Source: JANNSO01 sp964485395 (lineage in GTDB: Bacteria; Spirochaetota; Spirochaetia; Treponematales; UBA12059). Taken from it: a DNA stretch of 64,000 bases. The translations under genes and the position numbers were made by a program. Positions 44,007-51,660 of this stretch are shown here, in pieces. The stretch lies in NCBI GenBank assembly GCA_964485395.1, contig CAZAJF010000016.1, positions 19,328 through 83,327 of the forward strand, given 5' to 3'. The notes under the pieces were generated by a model, which did not search any database, was not told where the DNA came from, and was given only the letters and a program-made list of their open reading frames with translations. Within the stretch, counting starts at the first letter, position 1; each line of letters begins with the position of its first letter.

Positions 44007-44149
44007 GCGCGTCAAAGTTTCCTGACTTTTGAGTTCAATCCTTTTCCACGAGCCTTCCCGGTTTTCCAGTGGCTGTCGTTCGCGGAATCGTCCTCATTCA
44101 CAGTTACGGGATAGCGGAGGAATCACACCTCGCTTCCTTTGAAACGCGC
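44007..44149 (-). promoter_or_regulatory. Cobalamin riboswitch
   Basis: On the minus strand the order of conserved blocks fits the B12 riboswitch: AAAGGAAGCGAGGTGTGATT, CCCGTAACTGTGA, CCACTGG with AACCGGGAAGG, and the B12-box-like AGTCAGGAAACTTT. The ends close as a helix, GCGCGT (44144-44149 on the plus strand as ACGCGC) with ACGCGC (44007-44012). Downstream, a CTTTTC/GAAAAG hairpin covers the region just before the AGGGG ribosome-binding site of the lipoprotein gene, so control is probably at translation initiation. When cobalamin is bound, expression of the lipoprotein-receptor operon should fall. Confidence 0.9.
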
Positions 44150-44155
44150 AGGCGG

Positions 44156-44185
44156 ATGTTAACGGAAACAAGGAAGAAATGTCAA
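44156..44185 (-). promoter_or_regulatory. Promoter of the cobalamin-riboswitch operon
   Basis: Reading on the minus strand: TTGACA (44185-44180), 18 bases, TAACAT (44161-44156). Transcription would begin at about the first base of the riboswitch, which fits well. Confidence 0.7.
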
Positions 44186-44275
44186 TAAGCAAGTTCGGAA
44201 ATACTGGCGCCAAGAGGCGTCAATCAAAAATGCTGACGCAATTGTTAAAAAAGGGCCGTTCCTATGCACCAAAAT

Positions 44276-44304
44276 TTGACAAACGCCTTATACCGCTCTA
44301 AAGT
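44276..44304 (+). promoter_or_regulatory. Sigma-70-type promoter for the receiver / Hpt-receiver pair
   Basis: A perfect TTGACA (44276-44281), 17 bases, TAAAGT (44299-44304). The leader is about 20 bases with AGAGG before the ATG at 44332. Confidence 0.7.
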
Positions 44305-44331
44305 TATTCAAGCTGACAAAAGAGGTAAATT

Positions 44332-44715
44332 ATGGCAAACAGAAAACAAGTGCTCATCGCGGACGACATGGAACAGAACCGCAAAGCTATAAAAACTTTC
44401 CTGTTCTTCCTGCATTTCGACGCCACGCTAGCCGAAGACGGCCTCATCGCAAAAAAAATACTGGAAACGACCAAATTCGATTTGATAGTATCCGACATAG
44501 AAATGCCCAACATGAACGGTTTCGAGCTGCTTGCGCACGTAAAAAAAACACCGGGGCTCAAGGAAACGCCCGTGCTGATGCTTTCCACGCTCGATTCACC
44601 CGAGGTAAAGGAGCGCTGTCAGAAATTAGGGGCCGGTTACTATATCGTAAAGCCGTTCACCAAAGAAAAATTCGACGCGGCGCTGGCTGCGCTCAATCTC
44701 CTGCCGACGGACTAA
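44332..44715 (+). CDS. CheY-like response regulator
   Basis: A 127-residue receiver: I-A-D-D, acceptor D55 in V-S-D-I-E-M-P-N-M-N-G, switch residue in M-L-S-T-L-D and lysine in V-K-P-F-T. It is intact and single-domain. It is followed nine bases later by an Hpt-receiver protein with which it probably exchanges phosphate. Confidence 0.9.
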   Translation: MANRKQVLIADDMEQNRKAIKTFLFFLHFDATLAEDGLIAKKILETTKFDLIVSDIEMPNMNGFELLAHVKKTPGLKETPVLMLSTLDSPEVKERCQKLGAGYYIVKPFTKEKFDAALAALNLLPTD

Positions 44716-44724
44716 GGGCAAACC

Positions 44725-45858
44725 ATGAACGAAGACGCCGCAGGACCGATCCTGGAAAAACTCGATACCATCGAGGCAAGGCTGCTCGGAATAGAAAATG
44801 TTTCCGGCGAAGGCATCGATCCTCAAATTGCGATCCACCTGCTGTTCAGGGATTTCCACAACTTGAAGAGTTCGCTCTCCATGGCCGGTTCCGATATTCT
44901 GGCGAAGCTCGTGCACGAAGCCGAATCCTGCCTGGATGCGCTCCGTTCCGGCAGGGGCAAGCGCAATTCCTCCTGGGTGGACGACCTGCTCGCAGTCGTG
45001 GATCATGTCCGGAGCTCGGTGGACCTCGACGAGGAATCCCCTGCGGAAGATCTTTCGGAGCGCTTGCAGGGACTTCTTGCAAGCTGGCTCCAGGACGGTT
45101 CCGAGCCGGTCCGCGAAATAGGTTTCCCGCTGGACACCGCTGAAGCCACGGTTCTATGCGCAAGCATCTCTGGGGGATCGACGATATTCACCCTGGAAAA
45201 AATCCTCGGAGAAAACATCACGCAGGGGGAGCTCGAAGCGCTCCCCGTTTTCGACGCCATCGCGGAAGCGGGCCTCCTTATTGCGAAACGGCTTACACGG
45301 GTAAAAGATTCAGGAGCCGTGCTTACTGCGGTGTTCGCTTCGAAAAAAGATCGCAAAGAGCTCTCTTTCATACTGTTCGATCCTTTTTATCCGGTAAACG
45401 TCTTGCTTCCGCCGGAAAAATCGCGGAAGGATGCTGCCGCCCAAAAAAAAATCATGAAAATCCTGATCGTGGATGACGAAGCGATAGCGCTCCTCTTGCT
45501 GCAGCGCTTTCTTACCCAGTACGGCAGGATCGATACAGCGGAAACCGGCGCCGAGGCACTGGAAAAAATCAAGCAGTCGATTCAGAGAAACGATCCCTAT
45601 CAGGCAATATTCCTGGATATCGTAATACCGGGGAGCTCGGGAAACGCCATTCTGGAAGCGACGAGAGCGCTGGAAAAAACGGCCGGCGTCATGCCGCCGG
45701 ATGGCGCCAAGATAATCATGCAGAGCACCCTCAGCGATTACTCCTCGATATCGTCCTCGTTTCACAATCAATGCGACGCGTATCTCGTAAAGCCCATCGA
45801 TTCAGACGCTATCGACAAAACCATGCAAAAATTCGGGTTTGGGAAAATCAAGCTGTAA
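44725..45858 (+). CDS. Hpt-like protein with C-terminal receiver domain
   Basis: A 377-residue protein. Residues 1 to about 110 form a helical Hpt-like domain with H45 in D-F-H-N-L-K-S-S-L-S-M-A-G, close to the usual H-x-x-K-G/S motif. A middle region (about 120-235) has no recognised fold. The C-terminal receiver starts at about residue 247 with I-L-I-V-D-D-E and has the acceptor in F-L-D-I-V-I-P; it shares the D-G-A-K-I-I-M and N-Q-C-D-A-Y-L features with the receiver at 40326-40730. It looks like a phosphorelay hub able to receive and pass phosphate. It forms an operon with the receiver upstream. Confidence 0.75.
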   Translation: MNEDAAGPILEKLDTIEARLLGIENVSGEGIDPQIAIHLLFRDFHNLKSSLSMAGSDILAKLVHEAESCLDALRSGRGKRNSSWVDDLLAVVDHVRSSVDLDEESPAEDLSERLQGLLASWLQDGSEPVREIGFPLDTAEATVLCASISGGSTIFTLEKILGENITQGELEALPVFDAIAEAGLLIAKRLTRVKDSGAVLTAVFASKKDRKELSFILFDPFYPVNVLLPPEKSRKDAAAQKKIMKILIVDDEAIALLLLQRFLTQYGRIDTAETGAEALEKIKQSIQRNDPYQAIFLDIVIPGSSGNAILEATRALEKTAGVMPPDGAKIIMQSTLSDYSSISSSFHNQCDAYLVKPIDSDAIDKTMQKFGFGKIKL

Positions 45859-45878
45859 AAATCAAGTGATTCAAAGCC

Positions 45879-46021
45879 ATGAAATTTATTTACGGCTCGA
45901 AATTCCTGGATTCAAGCTATTCCGACGCAAACGATAATGCCGCGATGCCGGGCAAGATGGAAGCGCGTTCGTATTGGATATCGACGGGCATACGGGCAAC
46001 GGTGCGCTATTACTCGCTTGA
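45879..46021 (+). pseudogene. Remnant of a histone-deacetylase-family gene
   Basis: An ATG-initiated piece reads M-K-F-I-Y-G-S-K-F-L-D-S ... A-M-P-G-K-M-E-A, resembling the N-terminus of HDAC/acetoin-utilisation proteins. Directly after it, in another frame, comes A-F-V-L-D-I-D-G-H-T-G-N-G followed by a TGA at 46019-46021; D-I-D-G-H-x-G-N-G is the metal-site motif of that family. Everything between and after these two landmarks is missing. It is too short to be functional and overlaps the end of the convergent GGDEF-EAL gene. The assignment rests on two short motifs. Confidence 0.45.
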
Positions 46022-47953
46022 GTAGGTTGCTTTTCTAGCGGTTTCGGAACGAAGTCCCTGTTCCCGAAAGACTTGACGCCCCGCAGGAACGTGAATCGTC
46101 GCAACCGGGGCCGTCTCGGGGCGCCCGAACAGGTAGCCCTGGAAAAAGTCGACGCCTTCGCCTTTCAGGTAGGCGGCAAGCTCGGGTGTGTCCACGTGCT
46201 CGGCCACGGTGCGGATTCCGGAATTTGCGCAGAAACGCACTGTGCCCGCTATGAACGCCTTGAGCTTGTGGTCGGTTTCGGCTCGCTTGATGAGCTGCCC
46301 GTCTATCTTGATGATGTCCACCTCAAGGTCGATGAAGTTGGCGAGATTCGAGTAGCCCGAGCCGAAATCGTCGATAGCCAGTAAAACGCCATGCGCGCGC
46401 AGTTCGCGGATGGATTCGGCCAGCTTGGTCTCCGAGCCGTACTTCTCGCTTTCCAGGAGTTCCACGATCAGCCGGCCGCGCCCGATTATCCGCTTGGTAT
46501 GCGCGATTATCATGGAGCGCATGCGGTCGTCCACGATATCGGATCGCGAAAGGTTGACGGAAACGGGAGAGTCGGTCTGGTCGATCATCTCGAAGGCGCG
46601 CTCGATCATGAAAAACGCGATATCGCGCGACAGCCCCGTGGACGAACACAGATCGAGATATTCCAGGGGCGAGACATAGTCGCCCGTCCCGGTTTTTATG
46701 CGTACCAGCGCCTCGTGCCAGGCGACGAGCCCCGAGGAAACCTCGATTACCGGCTGGAACATCGCCTTCAGCGCGCATTCTTCGATGTTGCGGACGAGGA
46801 TGGAGTAGTTGGCCAGGTTCCTTCCGGCGTTTTCCTGCACGTTCTGGTCTTTGGAATATTTCATGACGGCCGATTTATTGCGGATGCCTTCTTTGAGCGC
46901 GATATCGGCCTTGAACAGAAAATCGTCCTTGGCGCAGGGCAGCGTGAGATCCTCGAGATGCTCGTCGAAGCCGATGACGAAACTCAGGCGGATTTTCATG
47001 TCGTCGTAGGCGAATTCCTTGGCGGAAATGAGCTTGGACAGCGATTCCATGGTATGGATCGTCGTAGGCTCGATGCCGTCGGTGCGGAACAACAGCCCGA
47101 ATTCGTTGCCCTTGAGCCGGAAGGTTGAAAAACGAAAGCCCAGCTCCAGGCGCTTCAGATGCTCGGACACGAACGACATCGCCGATTCCGCCACGTCGTA
47201 GCCGAACATGGACCGGATATCCTCGAGGCTCGCCAGATGGAGTATCGCGAATGTCGCGTTGTTCCTGGGAATGTACCTGAGAATATTGCGGGTGGGCATT
47301 CCGGTGGTCTCGTCGAAGGCGAAATATTTGATGAGACCGGCTATGGTAAGCTCGTACGCCTTTTGCAGGCGCGAGATGAATACGGCGACGAGCTGATACA
47401 GGAGCAATGTTATAACTTTATACTCAATGGGAAATTCGGCGAGGGCGAGGCCGGCCATAAGCGGGGTTTCGCTCAGGGCGACCATCGCTATCCCCGCGAT
47501 TCCGAACGCGGTCACGAATCGCCTTCCCCGGCGAATGCCGAAGAAGAGAAAAACCAGCGCGGGGAGACAAATAAATATAAGGCCGTCGATTCCGTAGGTC
47601 AGGGGAAGGAACTCGCCGCAGACGATTCCGCCCACCGCCATGATCAAGGCAAGGACGGCGAATATCTCGTTATATTTCAGGAAAGCGTACGCCAGCGCCA
47701 TACCGCCCGTTACGCTTATGGCCAACCAGTAGCGCAAGGGCGGAATGACGGATAGCGTCAGCATCGCATGCGCAAAAAAACATAGTGCCACGGCAAAGGC
47801 GGCCAGAAAAATACCGCCGAGCATTTTATAGAGGTAGGTACGATTCTCTTCTTCGATTTTTTTCCACCAAACGGCCTTTTCAAAATCAAAGCCGGGGGGA
47901 AGCATCGCGGCGGCCGATCTGACGGTCGGCTCGATGTAAAACTTGCTATGCAT
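46010..47953 (-). CDS. Membrane GGDEF-EAL protein, probable c-di-GMP phosphodiesterase
   Basis: A 647-residue protein with about six membrane helices in residues 45-205, then a GGDEF domain and an EAL domain. The GGDEF signature is degenerate (L-K-G-N-E-F), so cyclase activity is unlikely. The EAL domain keeps E-A-L-V-R, the metal and catalytic residues in S-V-N-L-S, E-L-L-E-S, D-D-F-G-S-G, K-I-D-G, A-E-H-V-D and Q-G-Y-L-F-G-R-P, so hydrolysis of c-di-GMP is expected. The GGDEF part may act as a GTP-binding regulatory domain. It is monocistronic as far as can be seen. Confidence 0.9.
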   Translation of the reverse strand: MHSKFYIEPTVRSAAAMLPPGFDFEKAVWWKKIEEENRTYLYKMLGGIFLAAFAVALCFFAHAMLTLSVIPPLRYWLAISVTGGMALAYAFLKYNEIFAVLALIMAVGGIVCGEFLPLTYGIDGLIFICLPALVFLFFGIRRGRRFVTAFGIAGIAMVALSETPLMAGLALAEFPIEYKVITLLLYQLVAVFISRLQKAYELTIAGLIKYFAFDETTGMPTRNILRYIPRNNATFAILHLASLEDIRSMFGYDVAESAMSFVSEHLKRLELGFRFSTFRLKGNEFGLLFRTDGIEPTTIHTMESLSKLISAKEFAYDDMKIRLSFVIGFDEHLEDLTLPCAKDDFLFKADIALKEGIRNKSAVMKYSKDQNVQENAGRNLANYSILVRNIEECALKAMFQPVIEVSSGLVAWHEALVRIKTGTGDYVSPLEYLDLCSSTGLSRDIAFFMIERAFEMIDQTDSPVSVNLSRSDIVDDRMRSMIIAHTKRIIGRGRLIVELLESEKYGSETKLAESIRELRAHGVLLAIDDFGSGYSNLANFIDLEVDIIKIDGQLIKRAETDHKLKAFIAGTVRFCANSGIRTVAEHVDTPELAAYLKGEGVDFFQGYLFGRPETAPVATIHVPAGRQVFREQGLRSETARKATYSSE

Positions 47954-48009
47954 AGGTTATGCCATTTAACCCGCGAATCGTATTTTTGTCAAACAAAAAC
48001 CGCTTTTTG

Positions 48010-48375
48010 CTATTTTGGCTCGATTTTCCAGACTCGAATTTTCTCTTTTTTTCCTTTGACGCTTTCCTCTCCAACGAAACTGGCTTTAAGGCGCTCGGGG
48101 TTCGAGAGTCGACGATACGTTGACTCCGTAATGGCTTTTTGGAGAACCTTTCTGGTTCCGCTTTGGTCAAAGACCTCCCCTAGCTCCACGAATTCCTTCC
48201 AAATGAATTTCCAGTCACCCTTGAGCTCCAGCTGGTCGTTCGCGGAAAAATCCCAATTGCTCAGGTCGATAAGCCCGTCCTTTACGACGAGCTGGGATAC
48301 AAGCGCCCCCCTGGACGCGCGAGAGAGCGAAAAAACGAGACAGATAACCGTAAGGCCGGCAAAATATCGCTTCAT
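48010..48375 (-). pseudogene. Internally deleted 7TMR-DISM adenylate cyclase
   Basis: An open frame of 121 codons from ATG 48375. The N-terminal part has a signal peptide and G-L-I-D-L-S-N-W-D-F ... L-K-G-D-W-K-F-I-W-K, the start of the extracellular 7TMR-DISMED2 domain. The last 50 residues (E-S-T-Y-R-R-L, F-V-G-E-E-S-V-K-G-K-K-E-K-I-R-V-W-K-I) match the C-terminal end of class III adenylate cyclases. The membrane region and catalytic core that belong between them are absent, yet the frame is intact. It is best explained as an in-frame internal deletion. A small secreted product could still be made. Confidence 0.65.
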
Positions 48376-48486
48376 GCCTAAGGCTTTAACCGAGATTCCC
48401 GATTTGGGCAAATCAAGATTTTTTTTTTTGCGTGTGCTATCCTGAGCGGGCGAGGTCAGGCGGTCAACCCGTTTCGCGGAGGCATT

Positions 48487-49689
48487 ATGGAACTGGACAC
48501 AACCCAACAGGCGATCGTTACGGAGATCGAACAAGCCCGAGAGCTCATACTGTCCGTATCGCGGCGCATCCATGAACGCCCGGAGCTGGGCAAGGAAGAA
48601 ATATTCGCCTCCAACCTGCTTGCGGATACTCTTGAAGGCATCGGTTTTTCCGTCGTGCGCGGCTATGCCGGAATCCCAACGGCAGTCAAGGGCGCCAAAG
48701 GGGATGCCCGCGGCCCACGAGTGGCGTTTCTCGCCGAGTATGACGCGCTTCCGGGTATCGGTCACGGCTGCGGGCATAACCTCATCGCCGCTGCGGCGCT
48801 CGGCGCGGGAATAGGCCTGGGCGCGGCGGCGCAGGCTCAAGGCGGCGAGGTCGTCGTGCTGGGCACTCCCGCCGAGGAAACCGACGGCGCGAAAGTGGCC
48901 TTGTGCGAAAAAGGCTGTTTCGACGGCATCGACGCGGCCCTCATGGCGCATCCCTACGACGGCAACTTTTACGAGACGGAATCGCTTGCCATAGACGCGC
49001 TGGAGCTTAAATTCCACGGAGCCTCGGCCCATGCCGCAGCCTCGCCCTGGGACGGCCGCAACGCCCTGGACGCCGTGCTGCTCACCTTTGCCAACGTCAA
49101 CGCGCTGCGCCAGCAGATACGCCCGGACGCCAGAATCCACGGCATAGTATCAGACGGCGGCAAGGCCCCCAACATCGTCCCCGATTTTGCGGCGGCGCGG
49201 TTTTACGTTCGCGCCGCAAGCCGCGAATACCTGGACCGGCTCGTCGCGAAGTTCAAGGACTGCGCGCGCGCGGCAGCCTTGGCCACGGGTACCAGCGTTG
49301 AAATAAATAATTACGAGGCGAGCTTCGACGACATGGTCAGCAACTCGATTCTAGCCCGCAGGTTCCGCGATTACATGACGGAAGCGCTCGGCTCGGGGCC
49401 TTTCGGGCGGGTACCGGACAGCTTCGGCTCCATCGACATGGGCAATGTCTCTCATGTCGTACCGGCCATCCACACACTCGTCGAAGTCACTTCAGGCAGA
49501 AAAATGAGCTTGCACACGGCCGAGTTCCGAGACATAGCCGGAAGCCCCGAAGCGGGAGACGCGATAATCCGTGCGGCGAAGGCGATGGCGCTCTGCGGCC
49601 TGGACATACTGCGCAACCCGGAATTCCTGCAAAACGTGCGGGGTGAATTCAAGGCCAGGCTTGGACGTGACCCCGGAGCCAGAGCCTAG
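48487..49689 (+). CDS. M20-family amidohydrolase/peptidase
   Basis: A 400-residue metallo-amidohydrolase of the M20D / AbgB-PM20D2-like branch, which cleaves N-acyl or aminobenzoyl-type amides or dipeptides. Metal-binding and catalytic landmarks are F-L-A-E-Y-D-A-L, G-H-G-C-G-H-N, the catalytic glutamates in T-P-A-E-E-T and A-H-P in M-A-H-P-Y-D; the lid domain has H-G-A-S-A-H-A-A. No signal peptide is present, so it is cytoplasmic. The nuclease gene starts three bases after its stop. Confidence 0.9.
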   Translation: MELDTTQQAIVTEIEQARELILSVSRRIHERPELGKEEIFASNLLADTLEGIGFSVVRGYAGIPTAVKGAKGDARGPRVAFLAEYDALPGIGHGCGHNLIAAAALGAGIGLGAAAQAQGGEVVVLGTPAEETDGAKVALCEKGCFDGIDAALMAHPYDGNFYETESLAIDALELKFHGASAHAAASPWDGRNALDAVLLTFANVNALRQQIRPDARIHGIVSDGGKAPNIVPDFAAARFYVRAASREYLDRLVAKFKDCARAAALATGTSVEINNYEASFDDMVSNSILARRFRDYMTEALGSGPFGRVPDSFGSIDMGNVSHVVPAIHTLVEVTSGRKMSLHTAEFRDIAGSPEAGDAIIRAAKAMALCGLDILRNPEFLQNVRGEFKARLGRDPGARA

Positions 49690-49692
49690 CAC

Positions 49693-50298
49693 GTGAAAAA
49701 AACCAAACTGGGAGCGGGGCTGGCATTTGCGGCCGGCCTCGCTATTTCCGGCATACTGCTGGGCAGTTTCGGAAAATCGATGGCCTCCGCGCAGACATCG
49801 AAAAATCCCGACGCCGGTCTGTCCATCTACCGAATTCCCCGTTCAGTCGCCAGCATCGCCGCGCTTTCCGGCCAACTGGAGTACATGAATTCCGCCGAGG
49901 TCGTGCGCATCGTCGACGGCGATACCATCGTCGTTTCCTTTGCCGCCCAGGCTGGTTTCATCAATCCGGAAAAAATCAGGCTGATCGGGGTGGATACCCC
50001 CGAATCCGTGGATCCACGGAGGCCGGTCGAACGCTTCGGCGCGGAAGCCGCGCGCTATGCCCGGGACAGGCTTTCCGGAAAAACCGTATACGTCGCGTTC
50101 GAGCGGAAACTGCGCGATAGCTACGACCGGCTCCTGGCTTACGTGTTCCTCGCCGACGGCTGCTGCGTCAACTTGGATATCGTGTCCGCCGGCTACGGCT
50201 TCGCCTATACTAAGTACCCGTTTTATTTCATGGACGACTTCCGCCGCGCGGAAAAAGAGGCGCGCCGCGAAAAACGGGGTCTCTGGGCCGATTCGTAG
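49693..50298 (+). CDS. Thermonuclease-like (SNase) secreted or membrane-anchored nuclease
   Basis: A 201-residue protein with an N-terminal hydrophobic segment (about residues 8-27, signal or anchor) and a staphylococcal-nuclease domain. Catalytic residues by analogy are the arginine in K-I-R-L-I-G-V-D-T-P-E, the glutamate at its end, and the arginine in S-Y-D-R-L-L-A-Y. V-D-G-D-T carries calcium ligands. All are conserved, so it is probably an active calcium-dependent nuclease outside the cytoplasm. The start is GTG at 49693. Confidence 0.88.
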   Translation: MKKTKLGAGLAFAAGLAISGILLGSFGKSMASAQTSKNPDAGLSIYRIPRSVASIAALSGQLEYMNSAEVVRIVDGDTIVVSFAAQAGFINPEKIRLIGVDTPESVDPRRPVERFGAEAARYARDRLSGKTVYVAFERKLRDSYDRLLAYVFLADGCCVNLDIVSAGYGFAYTKYPFYFMDDFRRAEKEARREKRGLWADS

Positions 50299-50376
50299 CT
50301 GCAGGGCCAGGGTCTCCGGGGACGCGCTCCGGCATTTTATGCTATAGTCAGAAACTTACCCAGCACAGGAGTCTTT

Positions 50377-51528
50377 ATGCCTTTTTCCAGCCTCGGCCTT
50401 TGCCGCGAATTGCAGCTTGCCTTCGTATCATTGGGCTACACGGAGCCCTTTCCCGTGCAGCAGGCGGTAATCCCCGCTGTCCTCGCCGGCAAGGACCTCG
50501 TGGTGCAGGCACAGACAGGCTCGGGAAAAACCGTAGCGTTCCTCTCGCCGCTCCTTCACCTCATGGCGCATAAAACCAACGCGGGAAAAACGAAGACGGC
50601 TTTGCGGGCCCTGGTTCTCGTACCCACGCGCGAGCTGGCCATGCAGGTAAGCGACCGCGCCATCGGGCTCGTCAAGCACCTGGACGTTACGGTGCGCATC
50701 CGCACGGCTTTCGGCGGCGTATCCATAAATCCGCAGATGCTTGCGCTGCGCGGCGGCGGCGACATGCTCGTGGCCACGCCCGGCCGGCTCCTGGACCTCA
50801 TCGAGCATAACGCGGTTAATTTGAGCGAGCTGGAATATCTCGTGATCGACGAGGCCGACCAGATGCTGGACCTGGGTTTCATGGGAGAGATGGGGGAAAT
50901 TCGAAAACTGCTGCCGGCATCCCGCCAGAGCCTGCTCTTTTCCGCCACCATGAACACGGCGGTTGCGCAGGTCATCGACACGTTCCTGCACAATCAAGAA
51001 AATATAACCATAGAGTCGTCGCCAGCCCTGGCCGCGGACATCGCCGAAGAAGCCTTCCTCCTGCCGTCGGACGACAAGGGGCCGTTCCTGCGTGAACTGC
51101 TCGCGCGGGAGAACTGGAGCCAGGTGCTGGTATTCGTATCGTCGGGCAGGCGCGCGGACAACGTGGTGCGCAAGCTGGAAAACAACGGCATACAGGCCCT
51201 CGCGCTGCACGGCGACAAAAGCCAAGGCGCGCGCACGGACGCGATGCAGAAATTCCGCAAGGGCTCGCTGCGCGTGCTCGTGGCCACGGACTTGGTCTCC
51301 CGAGGCATCGACATCGGGGGGCTCCCCTGCGTCGTCAACTACGAACTGCCCCGCTCGGCCCGCGACTACGTGCACCGCATCGGCCGCACCGGCAGGGCGG
51401 GCATGCGGGGCATCGCCATAAGCCTCGTCAGCCCGGAAGAGGAAGCGCACCTGGGGCTTATAGAAAAAACCGTCGGCCACAAAATAAAAAAAACGCAAGT
51501 CGCGGAAAAACCGTCGCCCAAGAAATAA
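50377..51528 (+). CDS. DEAD-box ATP-dependent RNA helicase (RhlE-like)
   Basis: A 383-residue helicase core with little C-terminal extension. The order of motifs is Q motif (T-E-P-F-P-V-Q), A-Q-T-G-S-G-K-T, P-T-R-E-L-A, T-P-G-R, D-E-A-D, S-A-T, then in the second domain L-V-A-T-D-L-V-S-R-G-I-D and H-R-I-G-R-T-G-R-A-G. The short basic tail suggests the RhlE type used in ribosome assembly or RNA turnover rather than DbpA or CsdA. It is followed by a terminator-like stem. Confidence 0.93.
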   Translation: MPFSSLGLCRELQLAFVSLGYTEPFPVQQAVIPAVLAGKDLVVQAQTGSGKTVAFLSPLLHLMAHKTNAGKTKTALRALVLVPTRELAMQVSDRAIGLVKHLDVTVRIRTAFGGVSINPQMLALRGGGDMLVATPGRLLDLIEHNAVNLSELEYLVIDEADQMLDLGFMGEMGEIRKLLPASRQSLLFSATMNTAVAQVIDTFLHNQENITIESSPALAADIAEEAFLLPSDDKGPFLRELLARENWSQVLVFVSSGRRADNVVRKLENNGIQALALHGDKSQGARTDAMQKFRKGSLRVLVATDLVSRGIDIGGLPCVVNYELPRSARDYVHRIGRTGRAGMRGIAISLVSPEEEAHLGLIEKTVGHKIKKTQVAEKPSPKK

Positions 51529-51557
51529 AAGCGCCCGGCTGCTTGCAGCCCGGGCGC
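51527..51557 (-). terminator. GC-rich terminator hairpin between convergent genes
   Basis: GCGCCCGG (51531-51538) pairs with CCGGGCGC (51550-51557), and an inner CTGC/GCAG extends the stem. Read on the minus strand it is followed by TTTTATTTC, so it should stop transcription from the beta-helix protein gene. On the plus strand it lies directly after the helicase stop codon. Confidence 0.65.
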
Positions 51558-51601
51558 CAAAGACGCATATGCAGTTCCCAGAAAAGCTTTCTTTGATCGC
51601 C

Positions 51602-51660
51602 GATTCCCCCGGGGAATCAGCGCGACGACTAGCATTGCCAATTTGGCAATGCTAGTCGTC
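51602..51660. repeat. Two adjacent hairpins, one with a 17-bp perfect stem
   Basis: GATTCCCC/GGGGAATC forms a small stem at 51602-51618. Right after it, GACGACTAGCATTGCCA (51624-51640) and its exact complement (51644-51660) enclose only ATT. The second stem runs into the last codons and the TAG stop of the beta-helix gene. Such a long perfect stem is more than a terminator needs; it may be a palindromic insertion or protect the 3' end of the mRNA. Confidence 0.75.

Noticed and set aside
48376..49140. Upstream extension of the cyclase-remnant frame to 376 codons.
   Set aside because: The extra part is antisense to the M20 peptidase; the signal peptide shows the real start at 48375.
50428..51498. 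Minus-strand frame of 356 codons opposite the DEAD-box helicase.
   Set aside because: Antisense shadow; the plus-strand frame has all helicase motifs.
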